NCBI GenBank assembly: GCA_038043445.1
Contig: JBBTBY010000087.1
Location: 1 to 39,117, forward strand
Source of the DNA: Spirochaetota bacterium
GTDB lineage: Bacteria > Spirochaetota > Brachyspiria > Brachyspirales > JACRPF01
Length of the DNA stretch: 39,117 nt
Direction: 5' to 3'
Both the position numbers and the translations under genes were made by a program. Positions within the stretch are counted from its first letter, which is position 1. Every line of letters begins with the position of its first letter. The notes below the pieces were generated by a model. That model saw nothing but the letters and a program-made list of their open reading frames with translations. It was not told where the DNA came from and ran no database searches. Below, one piece after another: positions 15,435 to 26,200 of this stretch.

Positions 15435-16460
15435 ATGAATATACGTCTTAAGGATATTGCGGAGAAATGCGGTGTTTCTATCAACACCGTATCGCATATT
15501 CTCAATAGAGATCGCGGCGATCTCTACGACCAGAAACTTGTTGCACGGATAAAAAAGACCGCCGCCGCAATGAACTATAAGCCGAGCCGAGCGGCGCAGT
15601 CCCTTGTGCTCAATCGCTCGCGCATCATCGGCTTCGTTGTGCTGAGCGATGCATCAGATGGGCAGGTGCAGCATTATAATGAGTACCCGTTCCTGCTCGG
15701 GCTCAGCCATGAGCTTTATAAGCAGAGCTATCATACCATGCTCGTTGAAATGAAAGAGCTCGGGGGCGAAGAGCTGCCGGCACTCTTGCGTGACCGGATA
15801 TTCGACGGACTGATCATCCATGCCGGCTACGGTGAGCGCCTTACGTCAATGCTTTCTCGCATCGACATCCCGATGATATTCTGGGACTGCGGTCTCTTTT
15901 CCGAAACGGACAGCATTGACCGCAATGAGCGGACGATCGCGCGGCGCTTGGTCGAAGAGCTCATCTCGCTTGGTCATACACGGATCGCATTCCATGCCGG
16001 GAGCGTTACCGCCTGGAAGCGCTACACGAGCGGCGGTGAATCGCATTTCAGCTACGCGGCTCGGTATGAATCCTACCGCGATGTGACCGCCTCGCGCGGT
16101 CTTAAAGAGAACATCATGACGGGGTACGACATCGGCACCGTTGCATCGCAGCTGTCATCGATGGACAGTACCGCAGTGGTAACGCTTGGAGATTCGGTCA
16201 TACCGCGCATCATCATGGCGGCACAGACCATCGGGCGTTCCGTACCGAAGGATATTTCCATCGCCGTATTCGACCGCAATGAACGCATCACGACCGGCGG
16301 GGCGCTCATCCCCGGCGGTGCCCCGTACGACAGATACGCTGCCGGCGAACAGGCTGGCTGCATGCTGCTCAGGAAAATTGCCGCCGGAAAACCGGTGCCG
16401 AGCGCTGTACTGCCAGCCGGGTTCGACCACGGTGAAACGATATCGAACGCACGCTCATAG
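15435..16460 (+). CDS. LacI family transcriptional regulator
   Basis: A 341-residue repressor. The N-terminal helix-turn-helix is RLKDIAEKCGVSINTVSHIL. The hinge helix follows (YKPSRAAQSLVLNRSR), then a periplasmic-binding-protein-like sensor domain (RIIGFVV, ISLGHTRIAFHAG, DISIAVFDRNE). It most likely represses itself and the divergent phosphatase operon through the twin operators at 15350-15433. The ligand is presumably a sugar, not identifiable from sequence. Its mRNA leader would be only about five bases. Confidence 0.93.
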   Translation: MNIRLKDIAEKCGVSINTVSHILNRDRGDLYDQKLVARIKKTAAAMNYKPSRAAQSLVLNRSRIIGFVVLSDASDGQVQHYNEYPFLLGLSHELYKQSYHTMLVEMKELGGEELPALLRDRIFDGLIIHAGYGERLTSMLSRIDIPMIFWDCGLFSETDSIDRNERTIARRLVEELISLGHTRIAFHAGSVTAWKRYTSGGESHFSYAARYESYRDVTASRGLKENIMTGYDIGTVASQLSSMDSTAVVTLGDSVIPRIIMAAQTIGRSVPKDISIAVFDRNERITTGGALIPGGAPYDRYAAGEQAGCMLLRKIAAGKPVPSAVLPAGFDHGETISNARS

Positions 16461-16502
16461 CTGAACGAACGGCATAGCTATCGGACATCGACGAACGATA
16501 CG

Positions 16503-19500
16503 CTATCGAAGCACCATGACCTTCAGCATCTTCGTCTCCGCCCCCGATCTGAGCTGGCAGAGATAGACACCCGGTGATACGCGCGTACCGCTCGTTGTCA
16601 TCAGGTTCCACACCGCCTTACCCATGCCGTCCTTCGGCGGAACCACATCGGCGATGAATTTCCCGGAAATGGAGTAGATCTTCACCGTCGTATCCGCAGT
16701 GATATTAGCGAACACGATGCCCGCCCCGTCGCCGCGATAGGGACTCCCGACAGCCACAGCCTTGCTGAGCGTAGTCTGCTGAGAGAACATCCGCGTGAAC
16801 GCGATATTTCCCGCTATGGCCGATGTTACCGTCTGCCCGGCGCTTACCGTAACGCGGATGTCGTAAGCTTTCGACGTATCGAAGCCTGACGGTATCTTCC
16901 ACGTGTATTGATACGAAATGTTCTCATCGCCGATGCCGCGTCCGCCGGTGATATCTGAAGCAGGTATCTCTGTCCACGCGTTCTGCCCGGCTATCGAGTA
17001 TTCAAAACCGCTCTCGGCATTCCCGCAGAATCCCTTGAACGAGTACCGTATCGATACGCTCTGATCGACCGGCGATACTGCCGCGGTCAATCCCTCGATG
17101 GAAGAGTATGATTGTGATGTACCGTCCGACGATGTCAGCATGATCGATTGCCCGCCCGCCGTCGGCACTTCCTGGCATGATATGCCGTCGACATACACGG
17201 TGCAATTGGTCGTGAACAGTACCATGATACGCCCATTCGCTTCCGTGTACGCACAATCACCTTCGACAGAATACTGCTGCCACGTATCCGTGATAGTGAA
17301 CGTTCCGTTAAGATAGGTCGTCCACGGGGATGAATACTTGAGCAGCCTGAGACTGATCCGTGCGTTCGGCGTCCCCTTGAGCCATGCCGTCAAGCGGTAT
17401 CTCTTTCCCGATGCAACGTCAAACCCGCCCCGGTAGAACTGTATCGAATCGAGATTGGAATATCCGGTGACAACGATCTTCTGAGCTCCATCACCTTCTC
17501 TCTGCGTATTCGATTCTTTCGAGAATGCGGCCACTATACCGTTCGTGCCGTACCATCGGCTCCATCCCGGTGCAACACCGTTCGTATAACTTCCGTTCAC
17601 GAATCGGTCGTTCGAAAGTTTTTCCATCACCGTTACCGATACCGGCAACGAGACATTGGTATTCCCGACAGCATCACGCGCGATGAGCGTAAGCGTATGA
17701 TTCCCATTCGCCGCCGTCGTCGAATCCCATACCGATGTATACGGCGCCGTCGTACTCTCCGGGCCTTTCGCTGCGCCATCGACCAGGAGCTGTACCCCCG
17801 CAATGCCCGAACCGGTATCGCTTGCCGCAGCCGCAACTGATACCGCGCCCGCGACAACGCCTGCCGGCGACGTGATCGCAACTGTCGGCGGGGCTACATC
17901 ATAACCGTAGGCGAAAAGTGCGCTTCCCGGTATCACCTCGATGTTCGTGGTACCCGGTTTCTTCCATCCCATCGCAAGGTGATCGCCGCCCCCGCCCTCT
18001 TTCTGCAATGCCTCGATGTAATACTTCTTTCCGGCGATGAGCGTCGCGGTCCCGCGCTGCGTCGGATACTTCAACCAGTCACGGACACCGGTATATCCGC
18101 TCACCGATGCGATCTTCACTGCCGATGCCGGATCCGTCCCGTCGGAGAGCGAGAGCGAACCGCAATCGTCGGAAGCGATGTACAGCTCGTATGCTCCATC
18201 CGTCGGCGGGATGATATAGCCGCGCATACGCGTGCCGTAATTATCACGCCAGTAATTCGGCGCCTCGCATGTAGAGAGATAATTCGACGCATGCGCAGTG
18301 CCGCTCTTGAACGCGGCTGAATTCGTGAGCGAAGCGAGATCGCTCCCGGTGATGTTCGTCCACACTTCCCAAAGCACTTTCGACACAAGCACGCCGTCGT
18401 GCCGCGGATAGAGTACGGTTATCGTCGAACCGGTATTCCCGAGCGCGTCCTTCGCGTACACCTTGAACGTCGTCGATGCTGCTATCGCGATACTTGCCGA
18501 TGACGTGAACGACAGCCAATTCGCACCGCCGTTCGTCGACCAGTATCCCGTACCGTCGGAAATGGATATCACGACCGTCGTGCCGCCGGTGAACAGCGCC
18601 GGGGGCGACATGGTCACTATCGGAGCGGACGTATCGATAGTGAACACCCTCGAATTCGTCGTGCTGTTGTTCCCGAGCGCATCGCGGCCGTAGAGAAGCA
18701 CGGTCGTCGTATTACTGATAAGGAGATTCGTGCCCGCGGTCGTGAATGCGACGTATGCGCTCCCGTTCGTCGAGAAATAACCGCTGTTCTCCGTCGTCGT
18801 CAGCGTTGCCGTGAACGCCTTATTCGTCGTGAATGCCCCGAACGAGGCCGATACCGTCGGCGCTGTCGTATCGAACGTGTACGTCCGCGTATTCGTCGTG
18901 CTATTATTGCCGAGCGCATCGCGGCCGTAGAAACTGAGCGTCGTCGTACGGTCTATCGTCAGATTCGTTCCCATCGTCGTAAAAGCGACGTATGCGCTCC
19001 CGTTCGTCGAAAAATAGCCCGTGTTCTCCGTCGTCGTCAATGCCGCCGTAAAGGGCTTATTCGTGGTGAACGTACCGATCGAAGCCGAGACTGTCGGCGC
19101 GGCTAGATCAAGCATTCTCGTCAGCGAGTTATTCGATTCGTTCGCTTCCGGTATCCTGTTCACATCGTCTACAAGCGCCTTGACCGTATGCATACCGCTT
19201 ACTGCGGTCCACACATTGGTAGTACTTGTTGACCATTTTGCGGTACCCGTGACCGTGATCGAAGCCCCCGCCGCCATGGACGTTGTCGGCCCGCCCACGC
19301 TGAGCGGAACATCATTTACCCAGAACACGACGGCATGGAACACGTTCGTCGATGCCCCGAGACCGGCATTCGATGCTACCGCGCTCATGGTCACATAGTC
19401 ACCGGGCTTCGGATATGCCGGCGACCATGCAATACTGCTGATCACGAGATCGGCTTTATTCACGGTATACGTTATCGTGTTCGTCGTGCTGTTGTTCCCC

Positions 19501-22500
19501 AATGCATCCCTGCCATAGAGAGCGAGCGTTGTCGTCCTATCGAGGAACAGATTGGTGCCCGCCGTAGTGAACGCCGTGAACGCAGAACCGTTCGTTGAGA
19601 AGTATCCCGTATTCTCCGTCGTCGCGAGAACGGTCCTGAACGCCAGATTCGTCGTTACCGTTCCGATCGATGCGCTTACCGTCGGCGCTGTCGTATCGAA
19701 CGTATACGTCCGCGTATTGGTCGCACTATTATTGCCGAGCGCATCGCGTCCGTAGAGATTGAGTGTCGTCGTACGGTCGATCGTAAGATTCGTTCCTGCT
19801 GTAGTGAACGCCGTGAACGCGGAGCCGTTCGTTGAGAAGTAGCCGCTGTTCTCCGTCGTCGTCAGCGCTGCCGTGAACGCCTTGTTCGTCGTAAGCGAAG
19901 CGACCGAAGCGCCTACCGTCGGTGCTGTCGTATCGAACGTGTACGTCCGCGTATTCGTCGTGCTATTATTGCCGAGGGCATCGCGTCCGTAGAGATTGAG
20001 TGTCGTCGTACGGTCTATCGCAAGATTCGTCCCTGTTGTCGTGAATGCGACGTATGCACTCCCGTTCGTCGAGAAATAGCCGCTGTTCTCTGTCGTCGTC
20101 AGCACAACGGTGAACGGCTTATTTGTCGTAAGCGTACCCACCGATGCGCTTACCGTCGGCGGCGTGGTGTCGGTGACTATCGTGTATGTACGGGAATTCG
20201 TTGCGCCGGTATTTCCCCATATATCGCGTGTGTAATACCAGAACGACACCGTCCTTGATATCGTCACGTTCTGACCCGACGTTGTTATCTGCGTGAACGG
20301 CCCCGTCGCACTGTTCGTCGTCCAATAGCCGTAATTTTCATTCACATCGAGGGGGAGAACGAACGATGCATTGGTGCTGAAGCTGTTGAGCACGCCGGTC
20401 ATCACCGGCGGCGCGGTATCGATGGTTATAGTTACCGCATTCGTCGGGCTGCGCGGGGGCGAACCGGCCACGTCGCTGTAGTACCATATCGTTGTCGTGC
20501 GGTCGACGGTGAATTGGTTCGAATAGGTGACGGAATACGAATTCGGATGGTCCAATTTCGTATACGGCCCGTTGATGCTGTTCGTCGAAAAATAACCGTA
20601 CAATGCGGACGGATATATCGCCACCGTTATCGCCTTGTTCGTGGTGATATTCCCCGTGATATAGGTCCCCGTACTCACGTTCCGTATGGTCATTGCCGGC
20701 CACAGCTCGACATTCGATGTTGTTGACGCAAGTATGGGCGTGAACACCGATTCCCCGTACTCGTTCGTGGCGGCCACTTTATAATAGTACGTGGTCGAAG
20801 GCTTCAGACTGGAATGTGTCCACGACGTGGCGTTCGGCAATGTCGCCGTGTAGCGGGTGAACGCGGTACCGTTGGTGCTCGTATATATGTTGAAACCGCT
20901 TTCATTGCTCGACTTATCATCCCACTTTATCGTGATGTAATTCGACTTTATCGTCTGCGCTATGAGATTGCTCGGACCCGCATTCACATAGTTCGCGATA
21001 TGCACGAGCGGTCCGGCAAGCGGCGATTGACCGGCGGCATTCGATGCGGCGACCTTGTATGCATACACCATGTTCGTTGCAAGGCCGCTGTCCATATATT
21101 GAATGGTGTTCTGCGGCACTGAGGCGAGAAGCGCATAAGCGCCATTATTGACGCTGCGGTACAGATTGAATACGCTTTCATTTATCGCATTATCATCCCA
21201 GGAGAATGTCACCGTATTTGTCGTTGCTGACAGCTTTGTCACGAATGTCGGCGCTTCCGGCGGCATTACTCCGCCATTCGTCACGATAACGCGGGAAACG
21301 GCGTATCCCGGGCAGAGCATGCGGTCCGTCGTATATGCGGCGGCGTATATCGTATGCTCACCGTCGGCAAGACCCGCGGTGTTCCACGAATAGGAAAGAG
21401 CACCGCCTGCCGCCGTCGTTTTGAGCGCATCATCGATGTAGAGATCTATCTTCTGGATCGATCCGCCGCTCAGGCTGGCATTCACCGAGACGGTAAGCGT
21501 TCCCTTCACCGATGTCCCGTTCAAGGGCGATGTGACAGCGACTATCGCCGCCCTCCCGAACGGACGCGACAGCGGATCGCCCACGAATGTGACCGGCCCG
21601 CGAACTTCGCGCCATGAGGTGAAATACGCCGCTTCGAGCGATGTAAACCCCTTCATGAACGCACTTCGGAACGACTCGGAATAATTCGTATACGCCGATG
21701 CGCGGAGAAATCCGAGGAACGGCTCGGTCACCGCCCCGGAGAACGTGGCATACCCGAGACGGAAATAGATCGGTTCCGGGAACTGCTGCTGGAGCCGGCT
21801 CTCGAAGAAATGATCGGGCAGACAGCCGAACGATTCATGCGCTTCGGCATAGGCCCCGACGGCAGCCATGGGATCGGGGAGATAGGTGGTATAATTGCCG
21901 TAGTTGTAGCCGGAATACGTCCCGCCATGCAGGAGCACGACGACATCCTTTACATTGTTCGCTTTGTAATTGTAGCTCCCCGCATACCATGATGCCGGTA
22001 TTCCAGCATTCTTTATCCAATTCGACGCAAGGTTCGTACCTTCGTTCTGCGGAAGCACCGAGTACGGTCCTATCTGCAGTATCCATCGCCCTGTCTTTGC
22101 TGCTGCCTGCGTCCCGTCACCGGCAACAGCATTATCGATGCCCCGTTTCACATCCGTGACAGAATAACCGGCGAGATGCGCCGCAAGACGGAATTTTCCG
22201 TAGGAGGTGTAGGTATTCGTACACGAGAAGGCATAGCCGCCGCTGATGAGCGCGTTCGCATAGAGATTACCCCCGTGCCAAGGGCTTGCTTCATCTACCG
22301 GATAGATGGCAGCTGTCGCCAGATGCGATGCGACCGAAATATCATTCGCCGCGCTCGGCAGACGTACGCGCACCGGGATGCCGGATGAAAGAACGATATA
22401 ATCTATGGTATTCGTAAGCCCGCGCGCTGTTATCGCATTGAATACGGGATGATACAGCTCGTTCGTATACCGCGTAAATGTCGACGCGCTGTAGTAATTC

Positions 22501-22748
22501 GCCAACGCATCGCTGTTGTTGAGCCCGAGATACAGTATATTCGTCTCAGGAATGGCGCGCTTCATCCGGTAATAATTCGCTATCGTGATGGAATCCTGCC
22601 AATTCGTGTTCACCACAAGCAGCACGCGATGCGGGAGCGGAATGGCAGTGAGCATCGCCCCAAAAGAGAATAGCATCGCGATACGAATCGGCCATGATCG
22701 GCAGCGGTCATTTTTCGCAGCTGATTTCTTTTCACTTACACGATTCAT
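16503..22748 (-). CDS. giant secreted multidomain protein, TIGR03790 head with repeats
   Basis: A 2081-residue exported protein. In order: a signal peptide after a basic start (to ~37); a TIGR03790 domain (~38-393; VLLVVNTNWQDS, NILYLGLN, IDYIVLSSGIPV); a bacterial Ig domain (~400-486); two FN3 domains (~496-678); two divergent and three near-identical ~79-residue repeats (~683-1098; ENSGYFSTNGSA, YGRDALGNNS); a CARDB domain (~1098-1215); two more repeats plus one divergent copy (~1215-1450); PA14 (~1456-1613); Ig (~1616-1703); a CBM4/9-like module (~1706-1856); a further beta-domain; and a FlgD/T9SS-like C-terminal domain (~1990-2081, GVYLCQLRSG). This looks like a cell-surface glycan-binding or adhesion protein. 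No catalytic residues can be named. GAGAGG site before the ATG. Confidence 0.85.
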   Translation of the reverse strand: MNRVSEKKSAAKNDRCRSWPIRIAMLFSFGAMLTAIPLPHRVLLVVNTNWQDSITIANYYRMKRAIPETNILYLGLNNSDALANYYSASTFTRYTNELYHPVFNAITARGLTNTIDYIVLSSGIPVRVRLPSAANDISVASHLATAAIYPVDEASPWHGGNLYANALISGGYAFSCTNTYTSYGKFRLAAHLAGYSVTDVKRGIDNAVAGDGTQAAAKTGRWILQIGPYSVLPQNEGTNLASNWIKNAGIPASWYAGSYNYKANNVKDVVVLLHGGTYSGYNYGNYTTYLPDPMAAVGAYAEAHESFGCLPDHFFESRLQQQFPEPIYFRLGYATFSGAVTEPFLGFLRASAYTNYSESFRSAFMKGFTSLEAAYFTSWREVRGPVTFVGDPLSRPFGRAAIVAVTSPLNGTSVKGTLTVSVNASLSGGSIQKIDLYIDDALKTTAAGGALSYSWNTAGLADGEHTIYAAAYTTDRMLCPGYAVSRVIVTNGGVMPPEAPTFVTKLSATTNTVTFSWDDNAINESVFNLYRSVNNGAYALLASVPQNTIQYMDSGLATNMVYAYKVAASNAAGQSPLAGPLVHIANYVNAGPSNLIAQTIKSNYITIKWDDKSSNESGFNIYTSTNGTAFTRYTATLPNATSWTHSSLKPSTTYYYKVAATNEYGESVFTPILASTTSNVELWPAMTIRNVSTGTYITGNITTNKAITVAIYPSALYGYFSTNSINGPYTKLDHPNSYSVTYSNQFTVDRTTTIWYYSDVAGSPPRSPTNAVTITIDTAPPVMTGVLNSFSTNASFVLPLDVNENYGYWTTNSATGPFTQITTSGQNVTISRTVSFWYYTRDIWGNTGATNSRTYTIVTDTTPPTVSASVGTLTTNKPFTVVLTTTENSGYFSTNGSAYVAFTTTGTNLAIDRTTTLNLYGRDALGNNSTTNTRTYTFDTTAPTVGASVASLTTNKAFTAALTTTENSGYFSTNGSAFTAFTTAGTNLTIDRTTTLNLYGRDALGNNSATNTRTYTFDTTAPTVSASIGTVTTNLAFRTVLATTENTGYFSTNGSAFTAFTTAGTNLFLDRTTTLALYGRDALGNNSTTNTITYTVNKADLVISSIAWSPAYPKPGDYVTMSAVASNAGLGASTNVFHAVVFWVNDVPLSVGGPTTSMAAGASITVTGTAKWSTSTTNVWTAVSGMHTVKALVDDVNRIPEANESNNSLTRMLDLAAPTVSASIGTFTTNKPFTAALTTTENTGYFSTNGSAYVAFTTMGTNLTIDRTTTLSFYGRDALGNNSTTNTRTYTFDTTAPTVSASFGAFTTNKAFTATLTTTENSGYFSTNGSAYVAFTTAGTNLLISNTTTVLLYGRDALGNNSTTNSRVFTIDTSAPIVTMSPPALFTGGTTVVISISDGTGYWSTNGGANWLSFTSSASIAIAASTTFKVYAKDALGNTGSTITVLYPRHDGVLVSKVLWEVWTNITGSDLASLTNSAAFKSGTAHASNYLSTCEAPNYWRDNYGTRMRGYIIPPTDGAYELYIASDDCGSLSLSDGTDPASAVKIASVSGYTGVRDWLKYPTQRGTATLIAGKKYYIEALQKEGGGGDHLAMGWKKPGTTNIEVIPGSALFAYGYDVAPPTVAITSPAGVVAGAVSVAAAASDTGSGIAGVQLLVDGAAKGPESTTAPYTSVWDSTTAANGNHTLTLIARDAVGNTNVSLPVSVTVMEKLSNDRFVNGSYTNGVAPGWSRWYGTNGIVAAFSKESNTQREGDGAQKIVVTGYSNLDSIQFYRGGFDVASGKRYRLTAWLKGTPNARISLRLLKYSSPWTTYLNGTFTITDTWQQYSVEGDCAYTEANGRIMVLFTTNCTVYVDGISCQEVPTAGGQSIMLTSSDGTSQSYSSIEGLTAAVSPVDQSVSIRYSFKGFCGNAESGFEYSIAGQNAWTEIPASDITGGRGIGDENISYQYTWKIPSGFDTSKAYDIRVTVSAGQTVTSAIAGNIAFTRMFSQQTTLSKAVAVGSPYRGDGAGIVFANITADTTVKIYSISGKFIADVVPPKDGMGKAVWNLMTTSGTRVSPGVYLCQLRSGAETKMLKVMVLR
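18630..20150 (-). repeat. 237-bp repeats inside the giant gene
   Basis: Five near-identical units of about 237 bp: three at roughly 19455-20150 and two at roughly 18630-19105. They are split by the CARDB-encoding segment. Each encodes TTNK-F...LTTTEN-GYFSTNGSA and YGRDALGNNS. DNA-level similarity is high, pointing to recent duplication or gene conversion, and this is a likely site of length variation and misassembly. Confidence 0.85.
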
Positions 22749-22833
22749 TTTTCCTCTCCATTTCTGATCGTTCCTTCTTTATGTACAGCTGGCGAGTAGA
22801 TTAAAGTGCACATGCTTTCGAAGTATCGAAATA

Positions 22834-22847
22834 TGAAAACGTTTACA
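22834..22847 (-). promoter_or_regulatory. cre-like LacI/GalR-family operator
   Basis: The minus strand reads TGTAAACGTTTTCA, which fits TGWAANCGNTNWCA, the catabolite-responsive-element consensus, at every defined position. It lies upstream of the giant secreted protein gene. No convincing -35/-10 pair was found next to it. Confidence 0.5.
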
Positions 22848-23081
22848 TGACTATGATATGAACGCGCTCCCGTCCATCGCGTGTCGCTGCCGTTCGATGG
22901 ACCTCATCGAGAAATAAATCTTTTGCAGTGTATAACAGGACCGTTCCTGGAACTGAAACGAATCGGATTGTAAGGATTATGCCCTCTATTTTTTCAAGGC
23001 GTGAATAATAATCATGGTACATGCAGGCGAATATGTAAATGCACATCCAGGCAAATTTATATCTATAAAGGCATGAGGAAA

Positions 23082-23182
23082 CGCACCCCTAACCCCCGGC
23101 CCCTTTCCATGGCGCAAATCGGCATCCTGCCTCGCGCCATCTGCGCCATCGTGGCGCACGCCTCTGAGAAGGGAAAGGGGGG
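23082..23182. repeat. left island-flanking repeat with nested insertion
   Basis: A 27-bp block (23082-23108, CGCACCCCTAACCCCCGG...) and a 20-bp block (23163-23182, TCTGAGAAGGGAAAGGGGGG) are each exact inverted matches to 33060-33108. Here they are separated by 54 bp that replace two bases. The 54 bp is itself palindromic: ATGGCGCA (23109) pairs with TGCGCCAT, and TGCGCCA-TCG-TGGCGCA forms a second hairpin. Confidence 0.85.
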
Positions 23183-23214
23183 CGATTCTTATGTCAGAAA
23201 ATATTGCCAATCAA

Positions 23215-26200
23215 TTATGAGGCTGATAGTCTTATTTCATTATCAGGATAAGTTTCATAGAAATGAGAAAACAGCAATTCAACCTTCGTTTGAAATACTT
23301 GCGGAGTATAGGGTTTCGGCAGACCTTCGTCTAAAGTGTCTTCAATAGCCAGACGCACTTGTGCGCGAGCCTGTGCCTTTTGCCGCCAATTCAGGCTCAA
23401 GTTCGACCGTATCTTTTCCAGCAATACCCGCGCGACTTTTTTTACAGCATCACGCTCTTTCGAGGACATTTCGGGAGCGGGACGTGTGAGAATATCAAAT
23501 ATCGTTAATTCTTCCTCGGACAGCTGTTCCCGAACATGTCTCGTTTCCTCAGTTGTCAATGTATCAATACTTGCGAGCAGTTCTTTGAACAGATCTTCAA
23601 TATTCCGGCTGCCTGAATTATATGATTCAATAAGCTCCTCGAATTTCTTCAGGTAATCGGCGCGAGTTTTATTTACTGCGACCATGCGTTCAATGCGCGC
23701 ACGAATAGCGGTCTTAAGCTGTTCCACCTCGATATTCTTCGACTTCGATTTCTTGAAACGTTTTAACAGCGCGTCAAAATCTATTTTGGAAAGGTCGAGG
23801 ATGGACTTTTTACCTTCCTGCAGGGATATACTGAAACCTTCCGTCGCTATTGATTCGTCAAGCAGATCGGATATTTTGCCCATGATGCCCGAGATATCGG
23901 CGATAGCCTCGCCGGTGCGAACGCGAATGGAATCGGATATGACCGCAACGCATTGCGCGATATCCATGAATTCAAGCGTTGCTGTATCCGGTTTAATAGC
24001 ATTGAACAATGCGTGTATCAGACGTTCCTGTCCGAGGAAATCCTTGCGGACCTGGTCCTTCTCGATAAGAATATTAATTGCGTCCGCGATATGCTGCAGC
24101 TTTTCCATTTCTTCAGACTTCACGATGCGGTCAAGGTCAACTGCACGTTTCGCACAAAACCCCTTGATCTGATCGACGGCAACACGCAGATCCTCTACCA
24201 GTAATTTCTTATCCTTCACCGGAGTGGTACCGCCGGAGCCCTTGCCGTATATTGCTAACGCTTTCTCCAAAGAAGCGAAAACGTTCGCGTAATCAACGAT
24301 CATGCCGCTGTGTTTTCCCGGATATACCCGGTTAGCGCGGGCAATGGTCTGCATGAGCGTATGATTGCGCATCGGTTTATCGAGATAGATGGTGGAACAG
24401 CTCGGGGCATCGAATCCCGTGAGCCACATCGCGCATACGAACACAAGTCGCAATGGATCGCTGTCCGCTTTGAAGTGTTCATCAAGCTTTCCTTCTTTCA
24501 TGCGCTTGCGATGCGGAACTATATCAAGCCCCAGCGCTTTCATCTGTTCTATCTCGTTCTGTCCGGGTGAAACAATGAGCGCCATGTCGGTAGTCTTGAG
24601 CACTTCAAAGCGGTCGGCAATGCCCGAAATACGGTCTCCATCGAGTTTGTCTTTGCGCGCTTTCGTCAATTCCGCCTCTACACGCTTACGCTCGACAAGC
24701 CAATGCTGACGAACCTTGTCATACATGCGGAACGCCGTTGCTTTATCAATGGATACGACCATTGCTTTCCCCTGAAACCCGCGTCCGAGGAAATGCGTAA
24801 CGATATCCTTTGCAATGGTATCAAGGCGTTCATCGCGTGTAATGAGATGATACTGTCGTCCGAGTTCGCGCTCAAGGCGTTCGGATGCAGCATCGTTCAA
24901 GTCGGCATCTTCTATCAGGGAATAGATGTCATCATTCAGGCTGGGGTTTTCCAGCTTGAGTTCCGGCGTACGGTTCTCATAGAAGAGACGCACCGTTGCA
25001 CCGTCCTCAATCGATTGCTGGAAATCGTAGATGGAAACATAGCCGCCGAATACTTCTTTCGTTCGTTCTTCACCGGCGATAAGCGGAGTTCCCGTGAAAG
25101 CGAGGAATAACGCTTTCGGCAGAGCCGCACGCATATTGACGGCGAGTGTGTCGTACTGGCTTCTATGCGCCTCATCGGTGAGCACGATGACATCGGAACG
25201 GTCGCAGAGCATGTCATTCGTCTGGAACTTATGTATCAGGGTGAATATATACCGATGATTTTCGCCCAAGAGCTGTCTCAAATGAGCGCCGCTTTCCGCA
25301 TGGCATTCATCGCCTTCCGCTTCACTTACTGCACCGCATTTCTTGAACGTCTTTGCGATCTGATCGTCCAATTCCGTCCTGTCGGTAATAACGACGAATG
25401 TCCAGTTCCCCGGCATGGTACGCATTATCTTCTGCGCATAGAACACCATCGAAAAGCTTTTACCGCTTCCCTGCGTCTGCCAGAACACACCGCCGCGGCC
25501 GTGTCCCTCTTCTTTCGCCTTCATCGACGCCTTTATCGCTTTATTCACGCCGAGGAATTGATGGTTCTGCGCGAGTATCTTCACAAGTCCCGCTTCATGC
25601 TCGGAGAATATTGTGAAGTTCTCCACAAGGTCTATCAAGCGGCTTTTATCGCATACACCGCGTATCATTGTCTCAAGCGATACACAGCGCGGTTCATCTT
25701 CGCTCTCAATACGTTTCCACTCGAAGAATCGTTCCCAATCGGCGGTGAGCGAACCCACACGGCTTTCCGTTCCGTTCGAAGCTATTATCATCGCATTGTA
25801 CCAGAGCAAGGCGGGGATGCCGTTCTGAATGTGTTTATAGCTCGTAAGATTGTCGTTGAATGCCTGCTCTGCCGGAACTCCCGGCTTTTTCAATTCAATG
25901 AGAACGAACGGAAGACCGTTCACAAAGCCGATGAGGTCGGGTCTGCATGTATAGAGCGGCCCGGTTATCGTCATCTGGCTGACCAGGAGAAAATCATTCT
26001 CTTTCGGATTCTGCCAATCAATTACCCGAACGCGTTCTGTCTTTTCTCCGCCGTGTTCATTGTCGGGGATATTTACCTTTACTCCTTCTTTGAGTAATTG
26101 GTATACTTCACGGTTGGCGTCGACAAGGCTCATTGCGGAGCGGTCGCGGGTTATTTCATCGATGGCTTTCTGTATCGCATCTGCGGGGTATTTGGGGTTC

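Larger units (their letters stand above)
22769..23214. other. intergenic region with cre-like box and G/C repeat
   Basis: No gene that I can support. It holds a cre-like operator (22834-22847) about 85 bp upstream of the giant gene's ATG and the left copy of the island-flanking repeat (23082-23182). No clear terminator follows hsdR. Confidence 0.6.

Noticed and set aside
18630-20150. CRISPR-like array
   Set aside because: The repeats are 237 bp, contiguous and in frame within one protein gene. No short repeat/spacer pattern exists anywhere in the window.
22843-23046. 67-codon minus-strand ORF upstream of the giant gene
   Set aside because: No ribosome-binding site, no motif, and it covers the cre-like box. 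Treated as non-coding.
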